From: Humulus lupulus
Taxonomy: Eukaryota > Streptophyta > Magnoliopsida > Rosales > Cannabaceae
DNA length: 64,000 nucleotides
Assembly: GCF_963169125.1 (NCBI RefSeq)
Contig: NC_084798.1
Location: forward strand, 168,793,980-168,857,979
Direction: 5' to 3'
The number at the start of each line of letters is the position of its first letter. The first letter of the stretch is position 1. The translations under genes were made by a program, and so were the position numbers. Under the pieces are notes generated by a model. The model was given only the letters and a program-made list of their open reading frames with translations. It was not told where the DNA came from and ran no database searches. Positions 19,918 to 32,644 of the stretch are shown one piece after another.

Positions 19918-22130
19918 TTTATCCCCTCCTTATTGAAATTTCATCCACAAAATTTATTCAAACATCTCGGGATATTGATCATGCACATCTGACTCTAACT
20001 TTAGAGTTAAGTTATTTGCATTGTTATTTCCTTGTAACACCCTCACTAGAGTGGCAGTCTTATTTCGTTAGACTTTACCTCTTCTATCCATGATTTCCAC
20101 TGGCTTTTCCTTACATAATATTTCCCAGTGCAATTCCAGGGTCTCTTCACCCAAACAGGGGTAGTACTCAACATATCTTTTCTTAGAGTAACACTTTGTG
20201 TGCTTCTACTCATGCTTGGGTAAGGCTAATCTGTAGGTCTCTGGCCAAATCCTTATTAGGATCTCACAAGTCTAATCTCCTCTTTCTTTCCCAACTATCT
20301 TATCTTTTTAGTCCACAACACTTGGAGAAGTACAAGGTCTCCAATCCTGGAACTCTACGTTCTCATATTTAAATTTGTGAGCTCTTATGTCCTTTCGATA
20401 AAGCAGACAGTCTTGTTCCAACAATCCTTAATAACTTCATTGGTCCTCCGGACCGACTTTAAACCTGAATACTTCCTATCCATCATTTCATTTCCCGAAA
20501 ATAAGTGATTCTCATTTCCTATCTCACAATATCTTATCCAGGGTCACTCTAGCCATCGACCAGTATTCATCACCGTGACAATCCAATCAAGGGACCATGC
20601 TTACCTGTCCTGAAACATACATATTCAAAGTAAAATTCTCAAACTCTGAGTTATTCCTTCAGGTTGTTAGTCTTTCTGACGGTAACCAATAATTCAAAAT
20701 CCCACTATTATACTCATCGCCCTTTATGACCCTTTCAAGAACTTGAAGAAAAAAAATAAATAAAGGGTTTCCAATTCAGCACTATCAACTCCGGTGCCCC
20801 ACGGAGATGTACGATTCCCTTTCACATGTACTCATTCTTATGATGACTCACTCACCAAAACAAGAGTGTGCTAACTTAATATGTCGAGTCACAACTTCTC
20901 GTATCCAATCCTCTCATCTACAGTCTGAGGTGATCCACCCATACGGTCTATAATTATATCCCTCCATAATAACTCTAGGATGCCCTAGAGTCACAATAGC
21001 CCCTTCTGGGTTCTGATTATCATCCCTCACTTGCTAAAAGATTAGGTAGTGCGCCTGCCAGTATACAAATTTTAGGTCTCGACGCCTATTCAAACTTCTT
21101 GGATACAACAATCATAAGGGGTAGTATAAAACTCATCGAGAATCTCTACCTCGACGCCAAAATCCATCGAATCACTCATCTGATCCTCGTGTCTCAACCT
21201 ATCCATGATAAAATGGTAGGATTCTTAACCATTCCTACAAGATCTTCCTTCTGTATTTCATTTTTAATAAAGGTAGGTCTGCCGATTATCAATTACGATT
21301 TCTATACTAATCTCGATCGTTACCTCACCTAACTCTACTGTAGTCCATTGCCAATCATACAACTGACACAAACCTTTCTAACTCAAGGTATCAACCTCAA
21401 CATTAGTTTTCTCTGAGCAATAAAGGATCTCACTGTGAGTCCTTCACTGGTTCCCACTAGTTCCTTTGTCTCATGTTCAACCCCTATGGGTAGAAAAACG
21501 CTTTAACTTTCATAATAGTGCACACACTTCTCCATAAGTGTTGTTACCTCAGCCAAATCGTGGTTATCTGGCATTACTGTCAACTCAAACTCTTGTATAG
21601 GACATTTATGCTTTACCCATCGTGAAGCATGAACCATCACCTTTTCAGTCTACACACAACACACCCTAGTCCTTGAGCACCGCACTATTAACTCCTCATT
21701 TTAAGCAAGGACAATGTCCACCGTGCCGTCCTCTTGTGTCAGTCCATCACATGCATATTCTAATACCATGGCATGCTAATCAACCTTTATTTCAACTTCT
21801 AAACATCCGACACTCAACTATCCATTCAGAAAATCTTTAGGTCATTTCGTTACTTTATCCAAGGGTATGGTAGTCCTTGAAGACGCTTCAAGTGAAAGCA
21901 TATATGTTTCACCAGTTTCACCGTACTTCTAACCGTTAAGTCGTTCCTTTAGCAATTTCCTTACGACTTATATTTGAACTAAATCATACATAATCCCATC
22001 ACTTCCCATAATGTGACCTTGAATATCATCTAGAGAAGTCGAAACCTATCCATTATTGTACCTTACCTGTAATCTTTGCTTCCCCAGCCTCGCTAGTTTT
22101 AATGAAAAAATGTTACTCGTGTTCTGTTCC
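19918..22130 (-). pseudogene. Decayed chromovirus gag-pol (3' half)
   Basis: Begins with the minus-strand motif GATGAAATTTCAATAAGGAG and a purine tract, the typical end of chromovirus pol before the 3' LTR. Nucleotide-level homology with the better copy is visible at the integrase tail (20425-20480 against 11585-11650), integrase core (20780-20870 against 11935-12000) and RT thumb to palm (21960-22130 against 13260-13370). No frame longer than about 80 residues survives. The match ends near 22130, where GC-rich tandem repeats begin. Confidence 0.7.
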
Positions 22131-22135
22131 AAACC

Positions 22136-22330
22136 GTAACGGTGGCACCTTGCAGGACCGTTGTGTCGCACTGAGAAAGACACCTTGCAAAGGAAGGTAC
22201 CTTGCACCAAAGAAGGGTGGCGCCTCGCAGGACCGTTTTATCAGGTCGCGGATGGCGCCTTGCGAGACTCCTATCTCGCACCAAGGGTGGTGCCTCGCAG
22301 GACCATCGCCTCACACCACGCAGCCTCACC
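22136..22330 (+). repeat. GC-rich tandem repeat, about 73-bp period
   Basis: GGTGGCACCTTGCAGGACCG (about 22140), GGTGGCGCCTCGCAGGACCG (about 22217) and TGGTGCCTCGCAGGACCATC (about 22289) mark about 2.5 units, with a weaker half-unit spacing (CACCTTGCAAAGG, GGCGCCTTGCGAG). The frames on both strands come from the repeat and have no recognised product. It lies between decayed chromovirus and the next LTR. Confidence 0.7.
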
Positions 22331-22385
22331 CCCTCTGAAAATACATGCTTCGCTGACGAGGCCCTGCCTTATTTTCTAAAGTAGC

Positions 22386-23066
22386 TGTCAACAACGGGTT
22401 GTGCCTCCCATATGTATTTTAATCAAGGCCACAAGTTGTCCAATACTTAGCATAATATAAAGAGGTTTGGAGCAAAGGCATACCTTGGAAAAGTGAGAAA
22501 ATCCATTCAATATAGGGTACACATACAGGTATGGAGGGTACGTACAGACCAAGAAGAGTTAGAGTACAGTTAGAGCATCCACGCCAGACAAGTAGTGGCA
22601 GTACAAGGATGGTACGTAGTGAAACCTCCACTATTAAACCTCTAACATTCGTATCACAGAAGTAGTGGTGGTACGAAATAGTACAAAGGCTAGAGCATTA
22701 CCTGCAGGCCTTTGATATGTGTTGGACCTGACCACCACCTTTTTTGGACCACTACCTCCTGCAATACGATTGCCTATAGCCTGTAGATGAGTCCTCATGT
22801 CTTTTTGGGACCACCATGTATTTGGAGCTAATAGTGCTCACCAATAAATAGGACCCTCCTTCACCTGAGATGGGGGTCAAAAAAATTTTCATTGTAACCA
22901 GAGATTCTTGAGTAATACAAATATTCTCTCTATTTTCATTCTACAACTTGATTCTAAGTTCATACATCTTTCCTAAGATCTTCTAAGCTTCATTACAACT
23001 CTTCATTTACTCTTAAGCTCATAAGTTTTTAGATCTAACTTTGTTGACGAGTTCTTACCGTCAACA
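22386..23066 (+). repeat. 5' LTR of a pol-less Tat-like element
   Basis: Boundaries are inferred from TGTCAACA at the left and CCGTCAACA at the right, followed by a PBS-like TTTGGAGTCGTCTGTGGG. A TATA-like AATAAATAGG occurs near 22845. I find no second copy in the window, so the start coordinate is less certain than the end. The element's 3' LTR was not found. Confidence 0.55.
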
Positions 23067-23160
23067 ATTTGGAGTCGTCTGTGGGAAGGACAAGTATCAA
23101 GTCGTTGTTCCTCCATCAATTCCAACAAGAGGAAATACCAAGGCATTCTAGATGCCTATA
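23067..23160 (+). other. PBS region and leader of the pol-less element
   Basis: TTTGGAGTCGTCTGTGGGAA directly follows the LTR end and resembles the TTTGGCGCCGTCTGTGGG type leader common in Tat-related plant elements. The primer tRNA is not assigned. Confidence 0.5.
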
Positions 23161-24300
23161 GGAATATCATGATGTTGAGATCCACCTTGGCGAAGACCAA
23201 CTACGAGCCTCCAGAAGAGACCCTCCACCACATGGGAAGGGGTGTATGCTGGAGGAACATCCAGCCCCTAGAGAGGAGAAGGAGGCATCATCCCTGACTG
23301 TACAACCTAACGGAGGTCATCCAGAACCATTTTTTTCCCTCGTGGGTGTCCTGGGTACGCGTCCTCCCCCTCGACCACTGGCTGCACCGCACTCTAGCCA
23401 CCAGGATCCATGTCCCTCTACGTGCAGGCCCGACATGAGTCCGTAAGTACACTCCGTGAGCTCCAGCTCCAGAACTCGCTTTTATGAGGATGAGATACGC
23501 AAGTTCCACAAAAAGAATCAAAGGTTGGAAACCACCCTATAGAACATGCAGGAGGTGTTGAATGACCTACTGCAAGGCAAGTTAAGCATGCCTCTTTCCA
23601 AGCATAGGGAGATGGAGTGTGGGAGGGGAGAGACAACTATCCCCGTGGATGACGGGAGGACCCAAATTTCCACTAGCAACACTCCTCGTAAAAAGCACTA
23701 TGAAGTGCCTGGGCCAACAAAGTACATTCAAGAGCAAAGGTGGAGCGACGACGCTTGTCATAGAAACAAAGTCGAGGTCACCTCTAAGGAGACGCCCCTG
23801 ACCTAAAAGAAAATCTCAATAGAAAAAGGTCAAATGTAAGGAAAACACTCCTTATGGCCACTCTGGAGGACAAGAGGAAAGGAAATGCCAACTCTTCAGA
23901 CTTGAGGGACTCTTTGAATAAAAGGAGGCAAGAGCTAGACACCAAGATGAGTAGCATTCGAAGCAAAATAATCACCTCGTCTAAGAGGTATATTATTGAT
24001 GATGAGTTCGACTATGAGTTACCTTTCACAAGAGAGATTCAAGTTGAACGACTCTCATCCAACTTCAAAAAGACTTACATGACCCTTTATGAAGGCAGTA
24101 CGAACCCCAAGTACCATCTTGATGCCTTCAACGACTTGATGAAGTTGAGGGGAATACCGATCCAAAAGGGACTCCAGTAAGTATTGCCAATACCAAAAGA
24201 ATATTGGCTACACCACGGGGGAGTGTACCCATTTGAAAGTGGAAATCAAGGAACTCATACGCAGGGGGCACCTATGTAGGTATGTCAGGAGGGAGAACTC
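23161..24300 (+). pseudogene. Gag N-terminal and zinc-knuckle fragments, Tat type
   Basis: Several plus frames read as gag. The best part, 23854-24180, has YELPFTREIQVERLSSNFK, MTLYEGSTNPKYHLDAFNDL, matching the start of the Tat-lineage capsid region. It continues with CQYQKNIGYTTGECTHLKVE and IKELIRRGHL, the zinc-knuckle-like C-terminus. The central gag segment that should lie between these is missing here and found at 36635-37132, after the protease. Frameshifts and stops interrupt 23161-23850. The charged linker continues, degraded, to about 24560. Confidence 0.75.
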
Positions 24301-24559
24301 ATGACCAGAGATAGGCCAACCTCACTACGAACCTGAGGACATACCCCAAAGGTGCAAGGAGAGGTAAGAACATTCTTCGGAGGTCCATGATTCAGAGGAG
24401 AGTCGACGAAGGGAAGAGATAAATATGCAAAGGAAGCTAGACAAAGAGCACCTCCGTGCATCAAGAGCCTAGAGCACCGATCCCCAAAGAGCTTTAAAGA
24501 GGAAAATGATTCGATAACATCACGGAGGAAAATGATTCGATAACATCACGGAGGAAAAT

Positions 24560-24789
24560 GCACGAGGGGTGCATTTCCCCCACAGCGACAACGTGGTGGT
24601 AACCATCCAATTAGCCAATAAGAGAGTGCATCAGGTCCTCGTGGACGATGGTAGTTTCGTAGAAGTCATATATCGCTCTGCATTGGAGAAGATGGGCTTG
24701 GGCGTCAGGAACTTGAAACCCTTCCATACCACCTTATACGAATTCACTGGGAACTCGATATAACCCCTAGGAACAATTGAGTTAGCCCT
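24560..24789 (+). pseudogene. Tat-type protease, first half
   Basis: FPHSDNVVVTIQLANKRVHQ then VLVDDGSFVEVIYRSALEKM matches the retropepsin start, where the family usually has DNGSSV; here it is DDGSFV, so the catalytic Asp may persist but the Gly-Ser pocket is altered. The frame runs to the TSD of the solo LTR at 24790 and resumes at 35786. Confidence 0.75.
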
Positions 24790-26002
24790 TGTTGGATTAG
24801 CTTATACAGGATCTTTATTTATTTTCATGTATATCTAATATTAAACAAATTAATACGAGATAGCCTAAAACATGTTTCTAAAATTGAATTCAAGAGAAAC
24901 AAAGAATAGAATACTTACAGTATACGCAGTGGAATTAAAGAGTCCTTCCTTCAGTTTCTCTAACTCTTGTATCCTCTCTGTCGCAGAGTATTATCAAGAA
25001 ACTGAACCGATCTTCTATTTTCTTCACAATCTTCCAATGTATCCTTAGAACCACCTAGACTAGTGTGGGAAATTGTCAACACATGAGATAGATATAGAGA
25101 GAAGAAGAGAAAATACAAAGAGGCTTAGAAAAGGACTTGTGTTTAGAGAGAATCTAAAACTATCATAAAATCTGACTTGTGACTTATCAAAACTTCTTCT
25201 TTTGACTTCTCTCTAAGCACTCCTTTTATAGTCTCAATTAGGCCATTTAATTTAATTAAAAAATTAATAAAATAATAGTCATTTTGAAGCCCTATGTCGA
25301 AATTATCATGGGCTATAGGCCTATGAAATTTCTCATTTGATTATAAGCCCATTGGACTTAAAATCAAGGCCTGTATTATTTTCTATTGATTTAATTAATT
25401 AAATAATTATTTAAATCCTTTATCAAATTAATTATTTATAATTTGAACCTTGATTTAAATTTATTTATTAATTTAGATACCAATTTATCTTAATTAATAA
25501 ATCTGCCGTAATTTCTCTTTTCTTCTCAAAATTACACAACTCGGTGAAACTATCCAAAATTGACCTGGTCAACTTTGATAATTCTAATTGATGATTAAAT
25601 CAATTAATTGAGACTATCTAGATGATTTTATCCAAGGTACAATGGGGACCATGGGCCTATTAAATCAAGCTCCAATAAGTTATCATAAATCTAACAAATA
25701 AATTTACTAATTTATTAATTCCTCGTGACTCCACTATAGACTTGGAATTGCACTCTTGAATTCATAGAACGCTCTATAACAAATATAGTTACGCTATTAA
25801 TTATCCATTGTTACAACCATAATTGTCACTCAATCCTCTATAGACGGTCTACAATGAGATAGGACTAAAATACTGTTTTACCCCTCATTGTATTTTATCC
25901 TTAAAACACTTAGTTCCTTGTAAATGATATTTCAGTAAACTAATTTAATTACTGAAATGAGATCTCTATCATTTAACACCTTGAACAAAACTAAAAGGAA
26001 AC

Positions 26003-28472
26003 TGTAACGCCCTGGATAACCAAGACCGTTACACTGTGTGTTTAAAATAGTGTAAGACTTGCTAATCAAGTCATTCAGACAAAGTGTAAACTCTATACCA
26101 TTATCAGAGTAGGAATAAAAAGATTTTGGTTACAAACAGGCTATTTTCATTAAAAATGATAATTTAATACATGGAGACTCGAAACAGGGTTTAGATGTCT
26201 TAGTTACAACAAATTCTAGAAGTTACAAATAGTTCAAGCCACTCTAATGGCAAAATATACATTTTAGGTTTCCGTTCCTGTACAAATTGTCGACCGTGGC
26301 GGCCGAGCAGCTGACAATGTACACCTCGCCCCCAGAGCTCTCCAACTCATGGTTGATTCAGCCTATCCTTGCCTTTACCTGCACCATGTAGCACCCGTGA
26401 GCCAGGGCCCAGCAAGAAAGCATAATGACATAGCAAGATTAACATCAATAATCAAATATTCCACAGTGCGTAATCAGAAATTCATCAGTTCATAACACTT
26501 ATCCACGTAGTGATAACAATTGTCATCCAGACAGTCAATCAACTATATTCATAGCACAATATTCACATTCATAACTAATAGATTGTCATATCCATCAAAT
26601 AACATTCAGGGTTGGCGCCCTTAGTCGCACCCTCTATTTAACACACTGTCTTCGGCTCAATAGGGCCGCCCCCAGTGTAATACTCCCTGACTCCGGCCAG
26701 CTTAACCGAGCTCAGTGATAAATAAGCTGCCTCAGCTCCCAGTGGCCGAGCCGCGTCCCAGTGCGCAAATAATGATTCCGACACCCTTAGGTCAGTAATC
26801 ACATGTCCCATGGCGTAATAACACCATCTCACGACATGATATACAAATATTGGGAACTCTTAGTCCCATCGTGACCACATGGCTAATCACATTTACATAA
26901 CAATGCATACAAACATAGGGAACACTTAGTCCCAGCCTAACCACATACTCAGGTGCAGCTTTCTTACCTTTCAAGTCACTGGTTTCCGATGCCACGTAGC
27001 CACAAGCACGGTCCTCTACTCCGAGCCTCTCCAAAGTCCTAATCACAACACAAATATAATATTCTTTATCATTAACCAATCCAAGACTACCTTCCCGGAA
27101 CCTAACCCACACTCTCGGAACCCCCAAAACCTTAGAACAACACCCCGGAGACATTCCCCCGAACCCCCGGAGCAAAGGCCAAAAATTGCCAAAAGTGACA
27201 CTCTGAAATTAGCCTTGTGCCGCGGCACCCAACAGTCAGAGACTCCAAGCCGCGGCACACAAAACCCGTGCCGCGGCACGCCTTCGCAGCCTAGAATTCT
27301 GGGTTTTTCCTTCGCATTTTCCCGGGCTCCAACCTCTCCAAATCACCCCAAACTCCATCCTAAGTCCCAAAACCAACTCTAAACCCTTAATAAACCTCAC
27401 AAAAACTCAAAAACATCATGCCCAAGCTCACTCACACCTTCAATCCTAAAATTCACTCTTGAATTTCATACTTAACAACTCAAACCAGAAAATTAAGAAC
27501 AACTTGAACTCAAGCACAAACCACTCTCCAAACTCCCTAAACCTTAACAGAAACAAGCCTAATAATCACACAGAAACCTTACCTTGAGTGGTGAGTCCAA
27601 CCTCTAGCTTTAAACCTCCTTCCCCTCTGATTACCCAATTCTGAGTTCATACAAAACCAGCCACCAATTTGTTTCAATTCACACTTATCAACCAAAAATC
27701 AGACTTGAAACTTACACAAATTATAGACAAACCCTTACCTCTGAGTAACATTGATTTATGCTCAATTTAGTTGCCTAGAACCATCAAAGCTCCCCTCCTA
27801 GGTCTCCCAACTTCAGCTTTCCTCTTCTTCTCTTTTCTTCTATCTTTTCCTCACATTTCAGCATAAATCAATTCCCCACCAAGTGTTATACGTGACCCCC
27901 CTTTCCTTCAGCTGAAGTAATCCAATTCCTTGCCTAATGACCACTTTACCCTTCCACCTATTTCCCATTCCAACTAAACCTCAAGGCCCTTTTTGTCATT
28001 CCTACTTCCTTACAATTCTACCACTTCCTTTAATCAATCTTGTTACCCTCTATGGTTACTAACAGCTACACAAGTTACCAAACCACCGGTTACCAATATC
28101 TCACAAGAACTAAATTACAAAATCCCCAAAATACCCCTAGGCCCCTCCCGGGCCGGGTATGAAATCCCGTTGTGACTTTTGAGTTATCTAGCTCTCTAGG
28201 ACCGTCTCGGCACGTGCATCGCATTAATATCACCACACCCACGTGGTACAAATCACATCACATAATTATCACACATATGCCCTCAACGGGCTAGAATTAT
28301 CACATACCATAGTACACATAATCATGCATCTCAAATACTCAAATAGTCATATAACATGCTTAAAATCATAATCCTGCGTCTTAATCATTAAGTTCACGTA
28401 TACTTCCCATTATGCCCTCCAGGCACGCTAATCAAGGCCCTTAAGCCTTATTAGCAAATTTGGGTCGTTACA
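26003..28472 (-). repeat. 3' LTR of the nested chromovirus
   Basis: Starts TGTAACGCCC, ends GTCGTTACA. It contains three GC-rich palindromic motifs (GTGCCGCGGCAC at 27217-27228 and 27268-27279, and CCGCGGCAC in between). It lacks the 21-bp unit found in the partner LTR. Confidence 0.9.
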
Positions 28473-28487
28473 ACTATTCCCCCCTTA
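28473..28487 (-). other. Polypurine tract of the nested chromovirus
   Basis: Minus strand reads TAAGGGGGGAATAGT immediately before the 3' LTR start, preceded by ACGAAATTTCTG, the usual chromovirus pol end. It is the plus-strand priming site for cDNA synthesis. Confidence 0.85.
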
Positions 28488-31400
28488 CAGAAATTTCGTC
28501 CTCGAAATTTTATCCGTACTACATTCCACATAACTGACTCCAAACACTCTGGTCATTCCTTGACCTTACCGTTCTAGAATGTTACCTTAACTCAAGGTAC
28601 AATCCTGTTCCTTAAACCTTTTGCTTTCTATCTCATAATCGAACTGGTCGCTCCCCATGGAGTAACTCCACCTTAACTGCAAATTTCCTATCAATCAATG
28701 TATGAGTTTCCCAATTCAATAAAGCGTTTCCATTTACTTTAAAAAGTGAATTTCCACGTTCCAATCTTCTAATAATCCCAATGATTCTCTGAACTATCTC
28801 TGGATCTAAATACAACATCTCACTTATCTCATTCCAGTGAACAGATGATATACAATCTTTATTACACCACATCTTATCAAATGCTCTTCCAACATCTGGA
28901 TAACTCCCTTTTTCTCTGATTTACCATTAGTCTGAAAGTAATAAAATTCATCAGATTCCGATTCTCTATTCATCGCCTTCCTTAACCTTCCCAAGACCTG
29001 AGAATAAAGTAAAGTCCTCTCTCAATGAAATTAATCCCTAAATTCCATGGAGCCTTACCATCCATCTCCCTCAGAGTTCTGAGTACTGGTCAGTTGTATC
29101 AATTATCCTTACTGACAAAAGCAAGTTCTCCCCAGACGCTGGTCCATGATGACCCAACCATCTTGGTAGTCTCTCTACGAGACCTTTCACGACATTTCCT
29201 TATTCCCATTATAACATACTCAAAGGCTGCGATGCCTATCACAAATCACTATCAAATTACGAAATTTTTTTTTTGTTCCTCATTCATTGTATTCCTCCCC
29301 ACCTAGGCCTCCAATACAAAACCTTCAAATTGTTGTACCTTTTTCCTAATATCCGGATGAAAAGACCAAAAGAGTAGTATGAGATTCATTCAGAATTTCC
29401 ATGTAATTTCGGTGTCCATCAGAGTCCAGCTTTGGTCCTTATATCACTATAAACTTACACATAACACGGTAGGATCCTTTGCTAATTCAATTAAGACTTG
29501 CCTTTAATTCCTTTCATCTGGGATTTCCTTAACTGTCGTTCTTGTTCCTTTATACGATGATAATCCCAAGTATCCACTGGCTATAAAGCAAACTATAAAT
29601 TTTACCCCAATTCTAGTCGAATCCTTTAACCAACATCACGCATAGACCATCACTTCCTCCTGCCTTGAGGTGTTGTAGCAACTCAACAATTGATTCTAAT
29701 CTGTAAGAAGACATGGAATTTAACCCGACCACATGTACCATCTTGCTCGCCTAGGGAAACTCTCACTTCCCAGGCATTCTTCAACCTTAATGACGTTCCA
29801 ACCAGATTATATCATTGTGCCGTCAATCCAAACAATCACAAGTTTAATTCAGATATTCTTTGAATACTCCTTTCACCTATCTCACATAAATAATTTGGCA
29901 TTGACCGAACCCTCAACACATAGCTCAGCATCCTCAGTGCTCTTATCCAATATAACAACAACCCCTTGCCTATCCTCTTCCCTGATTTCCAATTGGTAAT
30001 AACCAGATCAAAGATCCCTAACTGCACCCGACCTCTAGCTGGTAATAACTAGATCAAAGATCTCTAACTACTCCTGATCTCTAGCTGGTAATAACCAGAT
30101 CAAAGATCCTTCCTGAAGTATGTCATCCTACTCAACAATTAAGACCTTAACTCTCACCGTTTTGTTAAAACCATTCAATACAGCGTCTTTAGATCTGATT
30201 CAATCACTGAAGCCAATCTTGTCACCACTCCATCTCTTTACGCAGACGTACTTCATGACGAACTTCTTGGATACTCATCTGGATTCCCACAAACTAATCC
30301 AGTCTATCTTGTCCCACTAATACCACCCAAGTAGTATCTGTTACACTAGCTAGGGTTCCGACCTTTCCCCTACAACAGATTTTTTTCCACTCCAGTTACA
30401 ACTGCTAAACGCTGCGAGGATCTCCCCTTTTAAACTTAAGAGTTACCACTCTTTTCATACATTCCATCACTATTCCCTATACTTAACCAACTCTTCATAC
30501 TCAAAATTCTTACGTTATAACTATCTTCGAGGATACTTCAAGTAGTAGCTAATGTGTTCATTGGTCTTAGTGTGCTTCCAATCAAATCTCTTTCATATCT
30601 GATCTCTTCTCTTCCTGTAGCTTAACCTTGAATACCTTTGAAGAATGAAATTAATACCTTCTGAAACCTTACCTCTAACCCTGCTACTTAGTCACGATGT
30701 CATCAGTATGGTAGTCGTTCACGTTCTACCTCAAGCTGGGGAGTGCTTAGCCCTATCCCAGTGAATCTGAATACAACCCATCCATGTCATTTCTCTATTC
30801 TCTGCCTTTTAAACTTGCCCATATTATTGAAGTACCAAGCAATTAGAAACCCTTACTGTTAACATATTACACCCCTCTCGGTACAAGTACTAATTTCCCG
30901 AGATGTCTCTTTCCTTGATCCTTATCTAGTAATAACCAGACCGATAATCAACTCCTGAAGACACCGTCCTGTCTTGTAACGAGGCATTTAAACTCTTCAT
31001 CCCTAGCCGACAATATCCACGAATCCCACGACACATTACTCTACCCGATTCGCTCATAAGTCGCATACTTTTCCAGGTGACTCGATAATTCCTTAAACCA
31101 ACCTAATATCATCTCTCATTGCGTCCCTGATACCAACTTCTTCCATACCCAAGTTCCAAACTGTGCCCGAAAGCTGCATTCTCATCTACATCCTTGTTGA
31201 CTAATTTAATTTCCATTCGGTCCAATCAATATTCTTCAAGGGATACTCATAACTGTTCAGGGTTGTCTCTTATATAACATATTAACTTTCCTCAACAAAT
31301 ACTCATCTGAATCCTTTCTAATAGTCGCACGGTACCAATCCTTTCAATTCTTTCCCCAACCAAAGCAAAGGCTATCCAATTCACTGGTCACCTCTGGGAA

Positions 31401-32629
31401 ACTAACCTTGAGCTTTAGCTGAGTAAACTATCCCGGTCTTCCCCGTCTTGACGGCCAACCTGTAAAACTGAACCCCCTTCCTATCCAAACCAGGAGCCAT
31501 AAAACCACCAAAGGTTCTCATTCTTCCGATCACTGAGTAGCCATACTGACTACATTTCCACAAACGAAAATATCATCACATATACTTCTTTCATTTTAGA
31601 TAATGAGGCCCTTTCCCTACTGCCCAAGCACAGACAACCATCTCAGATTTTAACTCACAAATGACTTATTATTCCCGGCTTCATCTATTTGTACCATAAT
31701 CCAAAGTGGACCGACCAACCCACCAAACTCAGCAATATGTACTATCGCTATCTTGCCACTTTCGACATCCTCTTACCACATATGCCTAGTACGACTACTT
31801 TGTCCCAGTTTATCCTTCTCATATCACTAAGAACGGAATTAACCACACCCATTCATTAACCGATTCCTGAACAAACCCAAACCTTCCTCGAAACTAGAGG
31901 ATAATACTTCCCTACAATAACTCTTGTCTGTTCCTCCTCAATAACTTGCCTTTTACGTCCATCCAACCCATTCCATCAGACCTCACAGCCTGACTCATAC
32001 ATCAGCAAACATCCACCGTGAATCTCAAGGGCAGGTGGAGGATTCCAACCCCCAGCTGTCATCTTCTATCCTTACCAAAACCAAAACTGAATCTGATTGA
32101 CCATTCTCAATACATACACCCTGAGTTAATCTATCTTCACCGACTAAACTTCTTAGCCCTGACGTTTATACCCAAAACCATCTCAATGGCAGATCCAAAT
32201 AATCATAACAATCAAACACACACATAAAGCATATCAAGCACCCATATTATACATAAATTATCAAATTTCTTTATCACCAAATGCATTCATACCTATTATG
32301 CCCTCCATGCCAATAAACAGGTATAGCATATACGTTCAATTTAAACATATAATAACCCACAATCCATATATTATCATCATCCATGTACTCATCCACATGC
32401 AAGGGCAATGCTAATCAGCATGCCTTAATATCATCACACAGCAGTCAAGGGCCAGGCCCTATCAGTATCTCATGCTCCCTATTAATCATACCAATTAATA
32501 CACTCATATTTTATTCAAGCACTTAAACATACAATTTCATGTATTCCACTACAAACCCATGAGTCGAGCTTGTCTTTAGCGGCGAGTGTACATGTCCAGC
32601 TAATCTTCAGGAACCCATAAACCCAGACG
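28488..32629 (-). pseudogene. Decayed chromovirus gag-pol body
   Basis: Recognisable pieces on the minus strand include the integrase tail at 28872-28633 (SSVHWNEISEMLYLDPEIVQ), RT-like DNA near 30925-30950 and 29990-30112, and the gag leader near 32030-32060 (against 15460-15500). All are broken into frames under about 95 residues. The open frames on the plus strand are not conserved. The body is about 4.1 kb, within the size range of a decayed gag-pol. Confidence 0.7.
29990..30112. repeat. Three tandem 46-bp units inside decayed pol
   Basis: GGTAATAACCAGATCAAAGA or near copies start at 29995, 30041 and 30087 (exact 46-bp spacing). The unit resembles the antisense of the RT motif A region (at 13540-13565), and another single copy lies at about 30927. 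Confidence 0.8.
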
Positions 32630-32641
32630 GCTCTGATACCA
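32630..32641 (-). other. PBS of the nested chromovirus
   Basis: Minus strand TGGTATCAGAGC, three bases from the 5' LTR at 32645; tRNA-iMet type. It is intact even though the coding region is not. Confidence 0.9.
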
Positions 32642-32644
32642 AGT

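Noticed and set aside
22386..23066. A 3' LTR of an upstream element
   Set aside because: It is followed by a PBS-like leader and gag sequence and not preceded by a purine tract.
28473..32629. Several plus-strand frames of 60-95 codons as small genes
   Set aside because: They are antisense to decayed chromovirus pol and show no conserved motif.
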